Shown here: one piece after another, positions 34,133 through 42,501 of the stretch
Position numbering within the stretch: the stretch's first letter is position 1
How the letters are laid out: each line of letters starts with the position of its first letter
Source of the DNA: Bacteroidaceae bacterium
Lineage (GTDB): Bacteria > Bacteroidota > Bacteroidia > Bacteroidales > Bacteroidaceae
Assembly: GCA_017522915.1 (NCBI GenBank)
Contig: JAFWXX010000011.1
Coordinates: 23,320-87,319 of the forward strand
Direction of reading: 5' to 3'
DNA length: 64,000 nucleotides
The notes under the pieces: generated by a model
Seen by the model: only the letters and a program-made list of their open reading frames with translations
Told to the model about the DNA's origin: nothing
The model's database searches: none
Made by a program: the position numbers and the translations under genes

Positions 34133-35392
34133 TTATTCCTCATCCTCGAATTCTGATTTCAGAACCTCGATAAGGTGGTCAACAGTGTCCTCCTCAAGGT
34201 CGGCTTTCTCAATGAGAACTTCACGAGGTGTGTTAAGAACAGCCTTTGCTGTGTCAAGGCCTATGTTCTTTATCGCTTCAATTACCCACTCTTCGATTTC
34301 GTCGTTGAACTCGTCGAGGTAGATATCATCCTCCTGCTGTGCATCAATCTCACGATATACGTTGATTGTGTATTCGGTAATCATACTTGCAAGCTTGATA
34401 TTGAGACCGTCCTTGCCGATAGCAAGAGATACCTCCTCTTTCTTTAGGTTTACGTCTGCAACACGCTTCTCGTCGTCAATTGTAATCTCCTGTATCTTGG
34501 CAGGGCTCAATGCACGCTTGATGAACAGCTCTGTGTTTGATGTGAACGGAATTACGTCGATGTTCTCATTGCGCAGCTCACGTACGATACCGTGGATACG
34601 AGAACCCTTTACACCAACGCATGCGCCTACCGGGTCGATGCGCTCGTCGTATGTCTCAACGGCAATCTTGGCACGCTTGCCTGGGATACGGGCAATCTTC
34701 TTTATTGTGATAAGGCCATCGTTGATTTCGGGAACCTCAAGCTCGAAGAGGCGCTGTAGGAACATCGGTGATGTACGGCTCAGGATAATCTTCGGGTTGT
34801 TGTTCTGGTTGTCAACGCGCGCAACGACTGCACGTACATTGTCGCCCTTGCGGTAGAAGTCGCTGGGAATCTGTTCTGTCTTAGGGAGAATGAGCTCATT
34901 GCCCTCGTCATCGACAAGAAGCAGTTCCTTCTTCCATATCTGGTAAACCTCTGCACTTACAATCTGGCCGATTCTCTCGCTGTACTTGTTGTAGAGGCTG
35001 TCCTTCTCAAGCTCCAGAATCTTTGATGCAAGTGTTTGGCGAAGGTTCAGGATTGCACGGCGGCCGAACTCGGCAAAATTAACGATTTCACTTACCTCTT
35101 CGCCCTCTTCAAATGTGTCGTCTATGAGTTGGGCCTCGCTGAGAGAAATCTCCAGGTTGTTGTCCTTTACATCATTGTCGGCAACAACGATACGGCGACG
35201 CTGTATCTCGAAGTCACCGCGGTCGGGGTTGACGATAACGGAATAGTTCTCGTCTGTACCGAACATGTTAACCAATACTTTACGGAAGCTCTCTTCGAGC
35301 ACGCTAATCATTGTAGTGCGGTCGATGTTCTTCGACTCCTTGAACTCCTGAAAGGTGTCAAGAAGGCTGATTGTTTCTTCTTTCTTTGCCAT
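34133..35392 (-). CDS. nusA: Transcription termination/antitermination factor NusA
   Basis: 419 residues: an N-terminal RNA-polymerase-binding domain (starting [20 protein letters not shown]), an S1 domain ('[19 protein letters not shown]'), then KH1/KH2 ('[20 protein letters not shown]' and '[17 protein letters not shown]'). The short acidic C-terminus lacks the two AR repeats of E. coli NusA, as expected outside gammaproteobacteria. NusA binds RNA polymerase and promotes pausing and hairpin termination. This matters here because a terminator-like hairpin sits in its own leader. One base separates it from rimP. Confidence 0.97.
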   Translation of the reverse strand: MAKKEETISLLDTFQEFKESKNIDRTTMISVLEESFRKVLVNMFGTDENYSVIVNPDRGDFEIQRRRIVVADNDVKDNNLEISLSEAQLIDDTFEEGEEVSEIVNFAEFGRRAILNLRQTLASKILELEKDSLYNKYSERIGQIVSAEVYQIWKKELLLVDDEGNELILPKTEQIPSDFYRKGDNVRAVVARVDNQNNNPKIILSRTSPMFLQRLFELEVPEINDGLITIKKIARIPGKRAKIAVETYDERIDPVGACVGVKGSRIHGIVRELRNENIDVIPFTSNTELFIKRALSPAKIQEITIDDEKRVADVNLKKEEVSLAIGKDGLNIKLASMITEYTINVYREIDAQQEDDIYLDEFNDEIEEWVIEAIKNIGLDTAKAVLNTPREVLIEKADLEEDTVDHLIEVLKSEFEDEE

Positions 35393-35393
35393 T

Positions 35394-35861
35394 TTATTTG
35401 AAATTTATAATATACTTCGTGTACTTTACGCCGTCATAAGGGAATATCAAATCCTCTTCGACGAGCTGAGGACGCTTTGCACCCTCTTTTTTCTCCTTTT
35501 TTGTGACAGTGAGGGTGAACTCCTCATCCGAAGCATCTTTGAGAATGCCTTTCAGCTTCTTGCCCTCCTTTGTCAGGACTTCGACCTCCATGCCTATGTG
35601 GTTTTTGTACTGCTGTGTTACCTTGAAAGGCTGTCCGAGACCTGCAGAACCTACCTCAAGCTCATAGTCCTCGGTTTCGCGGCTCAAGCCGTTCTCGATG
35701 TGCCGGCTCAGTTCTGCGCAATCCTCAATCCATACGCCTTCGGCATGGTCGATCTCTACTGTAATCTTGTCGTCCTTGCTGATAATAACATCAACTAGGA
35801 AATACTCTTTGTCGGCAAGCCATTCGTTTGTCAAGTCGATTACCTGTTGTCTGTCAATCAT
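35394..35861 (-). CDS. rimP: Ribosome maturation factor RimP
   Basis: 155 residues. 'YFLVDVIISKDDKITVEIDH' and 'GVWIEDCAELSRHIENGLSR' match the N-terminal domain (KH-like) and 'YELEVGSAGLGQPFKVTQQY' is the hallmark central motif (GSPGxxxPL-like). RimP helps 30S assembly. It opens the rimP-nusA-infB operon with one base to nusA. Confidence 0.95.
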   Translation of the reverse strand: MIDRQQVIDLTNEWLADKEYFLVDVIISKDDKITVEIDHAEGVWIEDCAELSRHIENGLSRETEDYELEVGSAGLGQPFKVTQQYKNHIGMEVEVLTKEGKKLKGILKDASDEEFTLTVTKKEKKEGAKRPQLVEEDLIFPYDGVKYTKYIINFK

Positions 35862-35912
35862 ATAATTCTATTGCTGTTGTTGATTATGATATGATTCTTT
35901 GGATAATGTATG

Positions 35913-35937
35913 AAAAAGAGGGGCTTGTCGGCCCCTC
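35913..35937 (-). terminator. Terminator-like hairpin in the leader of rimP-nusA-infB (candidate attenuator)
   Basis: On the minus strand: GAGGGGC (35937-35931), loop CGACAA, GCCCCTC (35924-35918), then five T's (35917-35913). A 7-bp G+C-rich stem with a U-run is the intrinsic-terminator form. It lies between the promoter at 35957-35987 and the rimP start codon at 35861, with the + strand gene diverging on the other side, so it cannot end any upstream gene on this strand. Confidence 0.72.
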
Positions 35938-35956
35938 CACATCATCATTATCACTG

Positions 35957-35987
35957 CAAATTTAATATTATTTGTCAATCCGTGCAA
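35957..35987 (-). promoter_or_regulatory. Promoter of the rimP-nusA-infB-cvpA-suf-rnhB string
   Basis: Minus strand: TTG (35987-35985), a 20-base spacer and TAAATTTG (35964-35957). Transcription would start about 35950, giving an 85-90 base leader that includes the terminator-like hairpin. Confidence 0.62.
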
Positions 35988-36064
35988 GCAATTCTGCCAT
36001 TTTTATATACTCTCTGTGAAATATCTCTTTTTGCCATTTGCGATATTTAAAGGACTCTTCTCTT

Positions 36065-36095
36065 TTTGCCTTTATCACGATAATCATTATCTTCG
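36065..36095 (+). promoter_or_regulatory. Promoter of the small membrane protein gene, TTCG variant
   Basis: TTTG at 36065-36068, a 19-base spacer, and TATCTTCG at 36088-36095: the standard -33 and spacing with a TTCG-ending -7 element. The leader before the ATG at 36114 would be about 10 bases. Confidence 0.6.
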
Positions 36096-36113
36096 CGGTA
36101 AATATTATGAAAT

Positions 36114-36563
36114 ATGGCAACCAAAAGCAGCAATGCAAATATGAAATTCCTGTTCGGCAGCGTTTTCTTCTTCGCAGTAGTGATACTTTCGATAGTTCTT
36201 TTCACCTATTATGCGATGAGCGAGGCTTGGAAAAACTCCCCAAGCACAGTGTTTACATATACTGTCAGTTTCTCTCCAGACTTTGAGGGTCGTGCCTACT
36301 CCGTATATCTTGATGACAGTCTTCTGTATGAAGGAAATCCTGTTGATTCCGACACGGTAATCAGGGTGAACAGGTATCTTTCGGAAGAACCGGTGACAGT
36401 AGCCGGTGTCGATACTGTGATAAGCATACCGCGATTTACTTCTTCGTCATCGCTATTCGTGGTGGATGGTGTAACTGACAAGCCAAGGATATTCAACGTG
36501 GGCGACCATTGCCGTTTTCATCTAAGGCTTGAGAATGGTACGGTAGCTGTTGATATGAAGTAA
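36114..36563 (+). CDS. Small single-span membrane protein of unknown function
   Basis: 149 residues. A short polar N-terminus is followed by one membrane helix (about residues 11-34, LFGSVFFFAVVILSIVLFTY); the remaining ~110 residues are hydrophilic and beta-rich ('AYSVYLDDSLLYEGNP', 'FNVGDHCRFHLRLENGTVAV') and probably periplasmic. No domain I know. It is a single gene, read divergently from rimP, and ends at a symmetric terminator shared with the S41 protease. Confidence 0.7.
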   Translation: MATKSSNANMKFLFGSVFFFAVVILSIVLFTYYAMSEAWKNSPSTVFTYTVSFSPDFEGRAYSVYLDDSLLYEGNPVDSDTVIRVNRYLSEEPVTVAGVDTVISIPRFTSSSSLFVVDGVTDKPRIFNVGDHCRFHLRLENGTVAVDMK

Positions 36564-36586
36564 ACATGAGACATATAATGGCAGCA

Positions 36587-36620
36587 TTAGCCCCGAATGT
36601 CGGAATACATTCGGGGCTAA
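36587..36620. terminator. Bidirectional terminator between convergent genes
   Basis: TTAGCCCCGAATGT (36587-36600) pairs with ACATTCGGGGCTAA (36607-36620), 14 bp with a 6-base loop, T-rich after it on the + strand. It separates the small membrane protein gene from the S41 protease gene. Confidence 0.88.
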
Positions 36621-36632
36621 TTTATTGTCCTT

Positions 36633-38300
36633 TTATTTCTTTTTCTGCGGTGACAGAATGCTGTCGTATTTCTCCTTGTCGCTGAGGAGCTTGCACGCTT
36701 CTTTTATGTCGGTGTCCTCTCGCAGATTGTATATAATCTCGCCTCTCTGTCCGTAGTATCGTTTTACAATCTCGTCGGCAATAAGATGCTTTATATCTTT
36801 TTTGAAATGTTGGAGCGACTGTCCCAAGTCGGCCTTCAGCTTGTTTTCAAGAGCTTTCATCTCTTCCTTGACAACATCTCCGAGTCCTTCGAATTCAATC
36901 AGCTTCTTGAGGTCGGCGAGAGCCTTTACGCTTCTCAGGTCGTATTTGAAATCCTTTGATTTCAAGTATTCGCAGAACTCGTTGTATGTCTCGTCGCTGA
37001 CAGTGAATGTCGCAGCCGGAGCTATGGTATCGTTCTTCAGTTTGAACTCTGTTGCAAAGTCAAAGAGAGCCATGTCCTGCATGAGATAGTAGAGCAGTGT
37101 TGACAGCTCCTCGCTTTTTGGCTCAATGTCGGGGCGTATGCCTCCTCCGTCGCGCACTTCCCTGCCTGCCTGAGTGCGGAATACGGTTGTCAGGCTGTCG
37201 GGTATTCTGCTCGATTTTCCCTCGTCCATCATGTGCGAGTAGTCAAGTGCCTGTACGCATCTTCCGCTCGGTATGTAGTATTTGGCAGTTGTCAGTTTGA
37301 GATAGCCTCCGCCATTCACGCTTCTTGAACTCTGCACAAGTCCTTTGCCGAAAGTGCGCGAGCCTATTATTACGGCCCTGTCAAGGTCTTGAAGGGAGCC
37401 TGCAAGAATCTCCGAAGCCGAAGCCGACTGTCCGTCAACAAGGACAACCAGAGGGCACTCCGTGTCGATAGGTTCCTTACGTGTTACATATTCGTCGTTC
37501 GACTGCTTTATCTTGCCCTTTGTGGTCACTATTGTCTTTCCCTTCGGCACGAACAGGTTTACAATCTCTACAGCCTCGCCAAGAAGTCCTCCACCGTTGC
37601 CGCGAAGGTCTATCACGAAAGATTCGGCACCCTGTTTCTTCAGTTCTACTATGGCACGTCGCATCTCCTTTGAACACTCTTCGGTGAAACTCTCCAGAAG
37701 GATATATCCGGTTTTGCTGTCAAGCATTCCGTAATAGCTTATGGGCGGTAATGCAATGCTTGCACGTTCCAGCTTTACGGTCATTGTGCCTTTCTTGCCG
37801 GGGCGTTCAATTTCGAGAGTGAGTTTAGTGCCCGGCTCACCGCGAAGCATGTCACTAACGCTGTCGGTACTCATATCCTTTATGGCCTTGCCGTCGATGG
37901 ATATTATAAGGTCGCCAGCCAGCAGCCCCGCCTTGTGTGCAGGCATGCCTTCATACGGCTGTGTAAGTACAGTTGTCTTTTTGTCTGTATGGAACCTTAT
38001 TATAGAGCCTATTCCGGCATATTTGCCAGTAGTCATCATCCTAAGTTCGTCGCTCTCTTCCTCGGAGTAATATACAGTGTAGGGATCGAGGCTTCTCAAC
38101 ATTGCATTGATGCCTTTTCCAATCATCTTTTCGGGCATGATGCTATCGACATAGAAAAGGTTCAGTTCCTTTACTATGGAATTGAATACTGTCAACTGTT
38201 TCGACAATTGCAGCTTGTGCTTCTCGTCGGCTTTTGTTGCAAGTGCAGGCAACATGGCCATGCATAAAGCGAGAATGAAAAACTTCAATGCTTTTTTCAT
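36633..38300 (-). CDS. S41-family C-terminal processing peptidase
   Basis: 555 residues. Signal peptide (FFILALCMAMLPALATKADE), a short linker, then a PDZ domain (about 80-165, 'KTTVLTQPYEGMPAHKAGLL', 'LAGDLIISIDGKAIKDM'). The protease domain carries 'ESFVIDLRGNGGGLLGEAVE', the serine motif 'VLVDGQSASASEILAGSL' and the lysine motif 'SRTFGKGLVQS', the Ser/Lys pair of Prc/CtpA enzymes. A helical C-terminal tail follows. Such proteases trim or degrade periplasmic and envelope proteins from their C-termini. It is monocistronic. Confidence 0.93.
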   Translation of the reverse strand: MKKALKFFILALCMAMLPALATKADEKHKLQLSKQLTVFNSIVKELNLFYVDSIMPEKMIGKGINAMLRSLDPYTVYYSEEESDELRMMTTGKYAGIGSIIRFHTDKKTTVLTQPYEGMPAHKAGLLAGDLIISIDGKAIKDMSTDSVSDMLRGEPGTKLTLEIERPGKKGTMTVKLERASIALPPISYYGMLDSKTGYILLESFTEECSKEMRRAIVELKKQGAESFVIDLRGNGGGLLGEAVEIVNLFVPKGKTIVTTKGKIKQSNDEYVTRKEPIDTECPLVVLVDGQSASASEILAGSLQDLDRAVIIGSRTFGKGLVQSSRSVNGGGYLKLTTAKYYIPSGRCVQALDYSHMMDEGKSSRIPDSLTTVFRTQAGREVRDGGGIRPDIEPKSEELSTLLYYLMQDMALFDFATEFKLKNDTIAPAATFTVSDETYNEFCEYLKSKDFKYDLRSVKALADLKKLIEFEGLGDVVKEEMKALENKLKADLGQSLQHFKKDIKHLIADEIVKRYYGQRGEIIYNLREDTDIKEACKLLSDKEKYDSILSPQKKK

Positions 38301-38458
38301 ATATAAATCGGTATTTTTTCTTGTTTTCTTTTCAATTTGCGAAGATACACTTTTACTTCTTTATAATCTTCCAAAGGAACGCTTTTTATCTATTTTTAAT
38401 GAAAAATCGGTCATAAGTTCCTTTTTTTTTGATTGGTCATAAAAAAAAGCCGAAAAAC
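38301..38458. other. A+T-rich gap upstream of the S41 protease
   Basis: The bases immediately before the protease gene contain TATCTTCG on the minus strand (38340-38347), the same variant -7 sequence as at 36088, but the nearest CAAA for a -33 element is 24 bases away. Beyond that I see only A+T-rich sequence up to the tRNA promoter. Confidence 0.4.
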
Positions 38459-38489
38459 TTGCACGTATTAAAAAGATATACTACTTTTG
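38459..38489 (+). promoter_or_regulatory. Promoter of the tandem tRNA-Asn genes
   Basis: TTG at 38459-38461, a 20-base spacer, and TACTTTTG at 38482-38489, about 30 bases before the first tRNA. Both tRNAs lie downstream with a single terminator at the end. Confidence 0.68.
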
Positions 38490-38519
38490 CACCGTCGAAC
38501 GATAAGGGCGGCAAAATAT

Positions 38520-38593
38520 TCTTCAGTAGCTCAGTCGGTTAGAGCACCTGACTGTTAATCAGGGGGTCGTAGGTTCAAGTCCTACCTGAAGAG
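38520..38593 (+). tRNA. tRNA-Asn, anticodon GTT (first copy)
   Basis: A 74-base cloverleaf: acceptor TCTTCAG/CTGAAGA with discriminator G, D arm GCTCAGTCGGTTAGAGC, anticodon stem CCTGA/TCAGG with loop CT-GTT-AA, variable GGGTC, and T arm GTAGG-TTCAAGT-CCTAC. CCA is not encoded. Confidence 0.97.
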
Positions 38594-38638
38594 CAAGCGA
38601 GCGGAAGCCTCGCTATTTTAATGAGCTTCCAAACATAT

Positions 38639-38712
38639 TCTTCAGTAGCTCAGTCGGTTAGAGCACCTGACTGTTAATCAGGGGGTCGTAGGTTCAAGTC
38701 CTACCTGAAGAG
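38639..38712 (+). tRNA. tRNA-Asn, anticodon GTT (second copy)
   Basis: Identical in sequence to the copy 119 bases upstream, including a few bases on each side (ATTC before, AGCAA after). The spacer between them differs, so it is an older or locally copied duplication rather than a fresh tandem repeat of the whole unit. Confidence 0.97.
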
Positions 38713-38714
38713 CA

Positions 38715-38746
38715 AAGCAGAAAACAGCGGTTTTCTGCTTTTTTTT
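38715..38746 (+). terminator. Terminator of the tRNA-Asn pair
   Basis: AAGCAGAAAAC (38715-38725) pairs with GTTTTCTGCTT (38730-38740), loop AGCG, then a run of T's to 38746. Confidence 0.9.
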
Positions 38747-38800
38747 GTCTCGCAGTAATGTATCCGGCGGTGCGGCAGTTTTGATAACTAGTCGTAAAAC

Positions 38801-38840
38801 AAATCGATAGCGACAATTTGTATATTGTCGCTATCGATTT
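38801..38840 (-). terminator. Hairpin terminator after the PpiD-like gene
   Basis: AAATCGATAGCGACAAT (38801-38817) pairs with ATTGTCGCTATCGATTT (38824-38840), a 17-bp stem with a 6-base loop, 21 bases beyond the stop codon of the minus-strand gene. The T's at the end of the minus-strand stem are short, but the position and stem strength fit a terminator. Confidence 0.75.
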
Positions 38841-38861
38841 TATCGTTATGTAAGCTGTTCC

Positions 38862-41051
38862 TTACTGTGCAGACTGCATTGTGTGCAGTTTGTTCTCGGC
38901 AGGGTAGATGTCGCTGAGAGCCATCTGCAGGAGCTGTCCTGCAATGTTGTCATAGCTGAACATGCCTCCGTTGGATGAGATGTACTGGTTCTCTGTTTCT
39001 GCATTGAACTCACCGTTCTTCGGGTTCTTTGCTGTTACCTTAACAACGTAAACAGCGTTGTTGCCCTTGATAGGTGCGCTTACCTCGTTAACGTTCATGT
39101 TTGCTACAACTGCGCTGATGACCGGTTCGTCAGCGTTTACAGAAGGAACGTGAGTTGCCTTCTTGTACTCAACCATGCTGATGCTGCTGGTCTTTACCTT
39201 GTTGTTGCCGCAGATGGCAGCGAAGTCCTTGCCTGCAAGCTCGTTAGTAATCATCTCGGCTTTCTTGTCGATGGTGAGCTTGCTGGTAATGCTTGGGGTA
39301 GCCTTCTTTAAAGGAAGATAGCCCTTAGGGTTGATGCCTGTTATAACTGCTACAATGAAATTGTTGTTGTTTCCGCATTCAGTGATTGCAGAGAACTCAC
39401 CCTCGGTTCTTTCGTCAGAAAGTATCCAGTTGATAAGGCTTGATGTGTTGGCGATGTTGCCGATTTTTGCTGTAGATGCGTTTACATCGTTCTGCGGGCG
39501 TACAACATATCCGTTCTTGAATGCTTCGTTTCTGAACTGCTCTGCTGTGTTATATGTGGCAATGTACTCGCTAAGCTTGTTGTAGATGTTGTCGTATGTC
39601 TCGTTGCTTGTAGCAATCTCTTTCTTGATGTATGCAATGTTGTAAACCTCGGCCTTTCCTTTCTTTGTGATAACCTGGTATATAATCTTTGCGTTAGGTG
39701 TGAGTTCTGCTACTGCATACTTGCCTGTAGGTGCGTTGTAAACCTCTTCCTGTATCTTGCTGCTGTTGAAGATGCCTACTGTGTAGAAGTTCTGTGAACG
39801 GAACCAAAGAGAATCTACGTGTCCGTAGTTCTTTGCAAGCTCCTTGAAATCGGCATTCTTGCCAAGAGCGTTCATAAGGCTGTCGGTTGTTGTAGCAAGA
39901 ATATCCTTGTCCTGGCTCTCAACGAGGATAAGGCGAATCATCATTGAATCGGCTACTTCCTCCTTGCGCAGATACTTGAATACGTTGAATGTGTTGTCCG
40001 ATGCGTTTGAGTATGGTCCTACTACATCGTTCAATGCAACGTTGTCGAGACGTACCTGAACGTCCTCGCTCAAAGCGTCCTTAGTCCACAACAGGTCGTT
40101 GTATGTGTAGTCGCAACCAGCCATGCGGAGAAGTCTGTCATACTCGGTAGAGCCGTTCTTGAGTGAATCGGCATACTCCTGCATCTCCTGCTGTACCTTG
40201 CTTCTGTCGCTTGGGCTTGGGTTGATACTTACAGAAATGTATTCGATATCACGTGTGTCAAAAGGCAGTTCGAATGCATACTCCTTGTTCTCGTCGTAGA
40301 ATTTCTTGACCTCCTCATCGCTTACCTTAACCAATGAGTCTGCAATCTCGTTGTAAGGGTATGCTGCAACTTCAATGCTGAATGTGTTGTTGTTCAGCTC
40401 GAAGTTCTTGCTTGCAAGAGCTGCGTTCGGAACTGCTGCCTTTGCGAGGAGTGCGGCCTGCTTTGCCTGATACATCTCGGCCTTGATATTGTTTGCAAGG
40501 TACTCCCAGCATGCATGCATCTCTGCGGTGTATGGGTCGATACGGCCAATCTCCAGGCCTTTCTTGTAGTTTTCTTTAACTTCTTTCCATGAAAGAGCGT
40601 CGAATGCTACGCCTGAAGACTTGAACTGTCTGTTGAAGCTGTTCATGAACTGGCTCCTGTTGCTGTTGAGAACCTCTTCAATCTCTTCGTCTGTAACTGA
40701 AATGCCAAGCTTCTCGCCCTGCATCTCTGCAATCTGAAGCTGGATGTATGTATTCCATGCCTGCTCTCTCAATGCGGTAAGCTCCTCATCTGTGAATGAA
40801 GCAGTTCTCTGTGCCTCAGGCAGAGCCTCGTTCATGAGTCTTAGGCTCTTTGTTGCATCGAGATACTTGTTCTGGAACTCCTGGAATTCCATGGCAGAAA
40901 TCTTGTCACCGTTCAGGTAGCCGGCAGAAATCTCTCTGCTGTTGGGTTCAATTGCTCTCCATGCATCGCTTGCAATGAAGGCAAACAATGCGAGTCCCAC
41001 GAAAATAACGAGCAGTGGGCCTTGGTTACGCAGCTTTTGTAGTGTTGCCAT
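38862..41051 (-). CDS. PpiD-like periplasmic folding chaperone / peptidyl-prolyl isomerase
   Basis: 729 residues. It begins MATLQKLRNQGPLLVIFVGL with one membrane helix (about 13-30) and then the SurA_N-like helical domain ('EFQEFQNKYLDATKSLRLMN' through 'EIEEVLNSNRSQFMNSF'). A parvulin-type region is recognisable in the middle ('MMIRLILVESQDKDILATTT' and 'ADFKELAKNYGHVDSLW'). It is anchored in the inner membrane facing the periplasm, where such proteins assist outer-membrane protein folding. It has its own likely -7 element (TAACTTTG, minus strand, 41097-41104) and a strong terminator between it and the gene before it. Confidence 0.88.
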   Translation of the reverse strand: MATLQKLRNQGPLLVIFVGLALFAFIASDAWRAIEPNSREISAGYLNGDKISAMEFQEFQNKYLDATKSLRLMNEALPEAQRTASFTDEELTALREQAWNTYIQLQIAEMQGEKLGISVTDEEIEEVLNSNRSQFMNSFNRQFKSSGVAFDALSWKEVKENYKKGLEIGRIDPYTAEMHACWEYLANNIKAEMYQAKQAALLAKAAVPNAALASKNFELNNNTFSIEVAAYPYNEIADSLVKVSDEEVKKFYDENKEYAFELPFDTRDIEYISVSINPSPSDRSKVQQEMQEYADSLKNGSTEYDRLLRMAGCDYTYNDLLWTKDALSEDVQVRLDNVALNDVVGPYSNASDNTFNVFKYLRKEEVADSMMIRLILVESQDKDILATTTDSLMNALGKNADFKELAKNYGHVDSLWFRSQNFYTVGIFNSSKIQEEVYNAPTGKYAVAELTPNAKIIYQVITKKGKAEVYNIAYIKKEIATSNETYDNIYNKLSEYIATYNTAEQFRNEAFKNGYVVRPQNDVNASTAKIGNIANTSSLINWILSDERTEGEFSAITECGNNNNFIVAVITGINPKGYLPLKKATPSITSKLTIDKKAEMITNELAGKDFAAICGNNKVKTSSISMVEYKKATHVPSVNADEPVISAVVANMNVNEVSAPIKGNNAVYVVKVTAKNPKNGEFNAETENQYISSNGGMFSYDNIAGQLLQMALSDIYPAENKLHTMQSAQ

Positions 41052-41096
41052 AATCTAAAATTATTTTTTGTTTTATATTTTTTGCATTAAACTTTG

Positions 41097-41104
41097 CAAA
41101 GTTA
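41097..41104 (-). promoter_or_regulatory. Candidate -7 element of the PpiD-like gene
   Basis: The minus-strand sequence TAACTTTG matches TAnnTTTG and lies 46 bases before the start codon. No TTTG at the expected 19-21 base spacing, so only the -7 element is claimed. Confidence 0.45.
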
Positions 41105-41150
41105 GTAAAATGCTTTGGATTTATTGTAATAAACAATGGAAAAAGTTGTA

Positions 41151-41200
41151 CTAAAAATAGACAAAACGGCACTGTGTCGTGCCGTTTTGTCTATTTTTAG
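41151..41200. terminator. Strong hairpin terminator downstream of the CNNM/HlyC gene
   Basis: A perfect 22-bp stem (41151-41172 with 41179-41200, loop TGTGTC) with A/T-rich ends (CTAAAAATAG...). On the minus strand it follows the stop codon of the 41242-42501 gene by about 40 bases and precedes the PpiD-like gene promoter. Confidence 0.9.
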
Positions 41201-41241
41201 CATCTTGTTTATTCTTTTTGTTTGTGGCCTATTCCTCTTGT

Positions 41242-42501
41242 CTATGCAACAGTGAGCCTTACAAGTTCAATCTTTGTACTGCGCTGTTTAACGGTACGTA
41301 CTTTGAAGCGTCCAATGCTTATGACCTCGTTCAATTGCGGGAAACGCTGGTGGTGTGCAAGTATGAATCCGCCCAGAGTCTGGTATTCGTCCGATTCGGG
41401 AATATCCAGGCCGAACATCTCATTTATCCTTTCAATTTCAAGACGTCCCGAAAGGATATATTCATTATTGCCCAATGACTTGGCTACAAGATTCTGGTTA
41501 TCGTGCTCGTCCTCTATCTCTCCGATGATTTCCTCTACCAGGTCTTCGAGCGATATGATGCCCGATGTTCCTCCGAACTCGTCAATTACAACAGCCAGTG
41601 ATTTCTTCTGCTGCATTAGCGTACGCATGAGCTTCTGTGCCGATAGCGTTTCGGGTACATAAGGCATCTTGCAAATCTTCTGTTGCCATTTCTTTCCAAG
41701 ACGGAACAGTTCCGATGAATGGATATAGCCGATTATGTTGTCGATATTATCCTTGTAAACTACAATCTTGGAGTGTCCCGATTCGATGAATACCGATTTC
41801 AGTTCTTCAAGAGGGGTGTTCACCTCAACGGCTTCAATCTCTGTTCGAGGGACAAAACAGTCCCTGACCTTGATGCTTGAGAAGTCGAGTGCGTTCTGGA
41901 AGATAAGCACATCGTTGTTTATCTCCTGCTCTTCGTCGGCATTCTCTATGGAGGTCTGTATAAGGTTGTTCAGCTCGGTTATAGAGAATGTGTTGTCACG
42001 TGCTTCGTTCTTTATCTTTATGCCGAGGAGTTTCAACACCATTATGGAGCATATTGTCGTAAAGCGCGCCATAGGGTAGAGCAGTATGTAAATCACATAC
42101 ATGGGCAATGCGAACTGCTTGAGCGAGCGGTTCGGGTTTATCCTGAAAAGTGCCTTCGGGATGAATTCACCTGTGAAAATGATGACAATGGTAGATATTA
42201 TTGTTTCAAGCAACAGGCTTGCAGACGGTGAATCGTGGAAGCCCGACAGTATGGTGCTGTTCAGAAGGCGTGCCATGAGCATACCGTATATGACAAGTAC
42301 AATGTTGTTTCCAACCAGAATACTCGATATGAAATTGTTGCTGTTGCTATAGAACTTGTCAATAACGTACGACCTGACGGAACGCTCCTGGCTGTCGATG
42401 CCTAAAAGCAGTCTGTTCGATGAGACAAATGCAATCTCCATGCCCGAAAAGAGGGCCGATAGCATTATCACTATAACGAGAAGCAAGATAGTAGTTGTCA
42501 T
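41242..42501 (-). CDS. CNNM/HlyC-CorC-type membrane protein (DUF21 and CBS pair)
   Basis: 419 residues. The first ~190 residues are a DUF21/CNNM membrane domain with 'FSGMEIAFVSSNRLLLGIDS' near the N-terminus and further helices. Two CBS domains follow ('VRDCFVPRTEIEAVEVNTPL' and 'KKSLAVVIDEFGGTSGIISL'), then a CorC_HlyC transporter-associated domain ('GNNEYILSGRLEIERINEMF'). The family is linked to magnesium/cobalt or divalent-cation handling; 'hemolysin' is a historical name. It directly follows lptC with no gap. Confidence 0.9.
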   Translation of the reverse strand: MTTTILLLVIVIMLSALFSGMEIAFVSSNRLLLGIDSQERSVRSYVIDKFYSNSNNFISSILVGNNIVLVIYGMLMARLLNSTILSGFHDSPSASLLLETIISTIVIIFTGEFIPKALFRINPNRSLKQFALPMYVIYILLYPMARFTTICSIMVLKLLGIKIKNEARDNTFSITELNNLIQTSIENADEEQEINNDVLIFQNALDFSSIKVRDCFVPRTEIEAVEVNTPLEELKSVFIESGHSKIVVYKDNIDNIIGYIHSSELFRLGKKWQQKICKMPYVPETLSAQKLMRTLMQQKKSLAVVIDEFGGTSGIISLEDLVEEIIGEIEDEHDNQNLVAKSLGNNEYILSGRLEIERINEMFGLDIPESDEYQTLGGFILAHHQRFPQLNEVISIGRFKVRTVKQRSTKIELVRLTVA

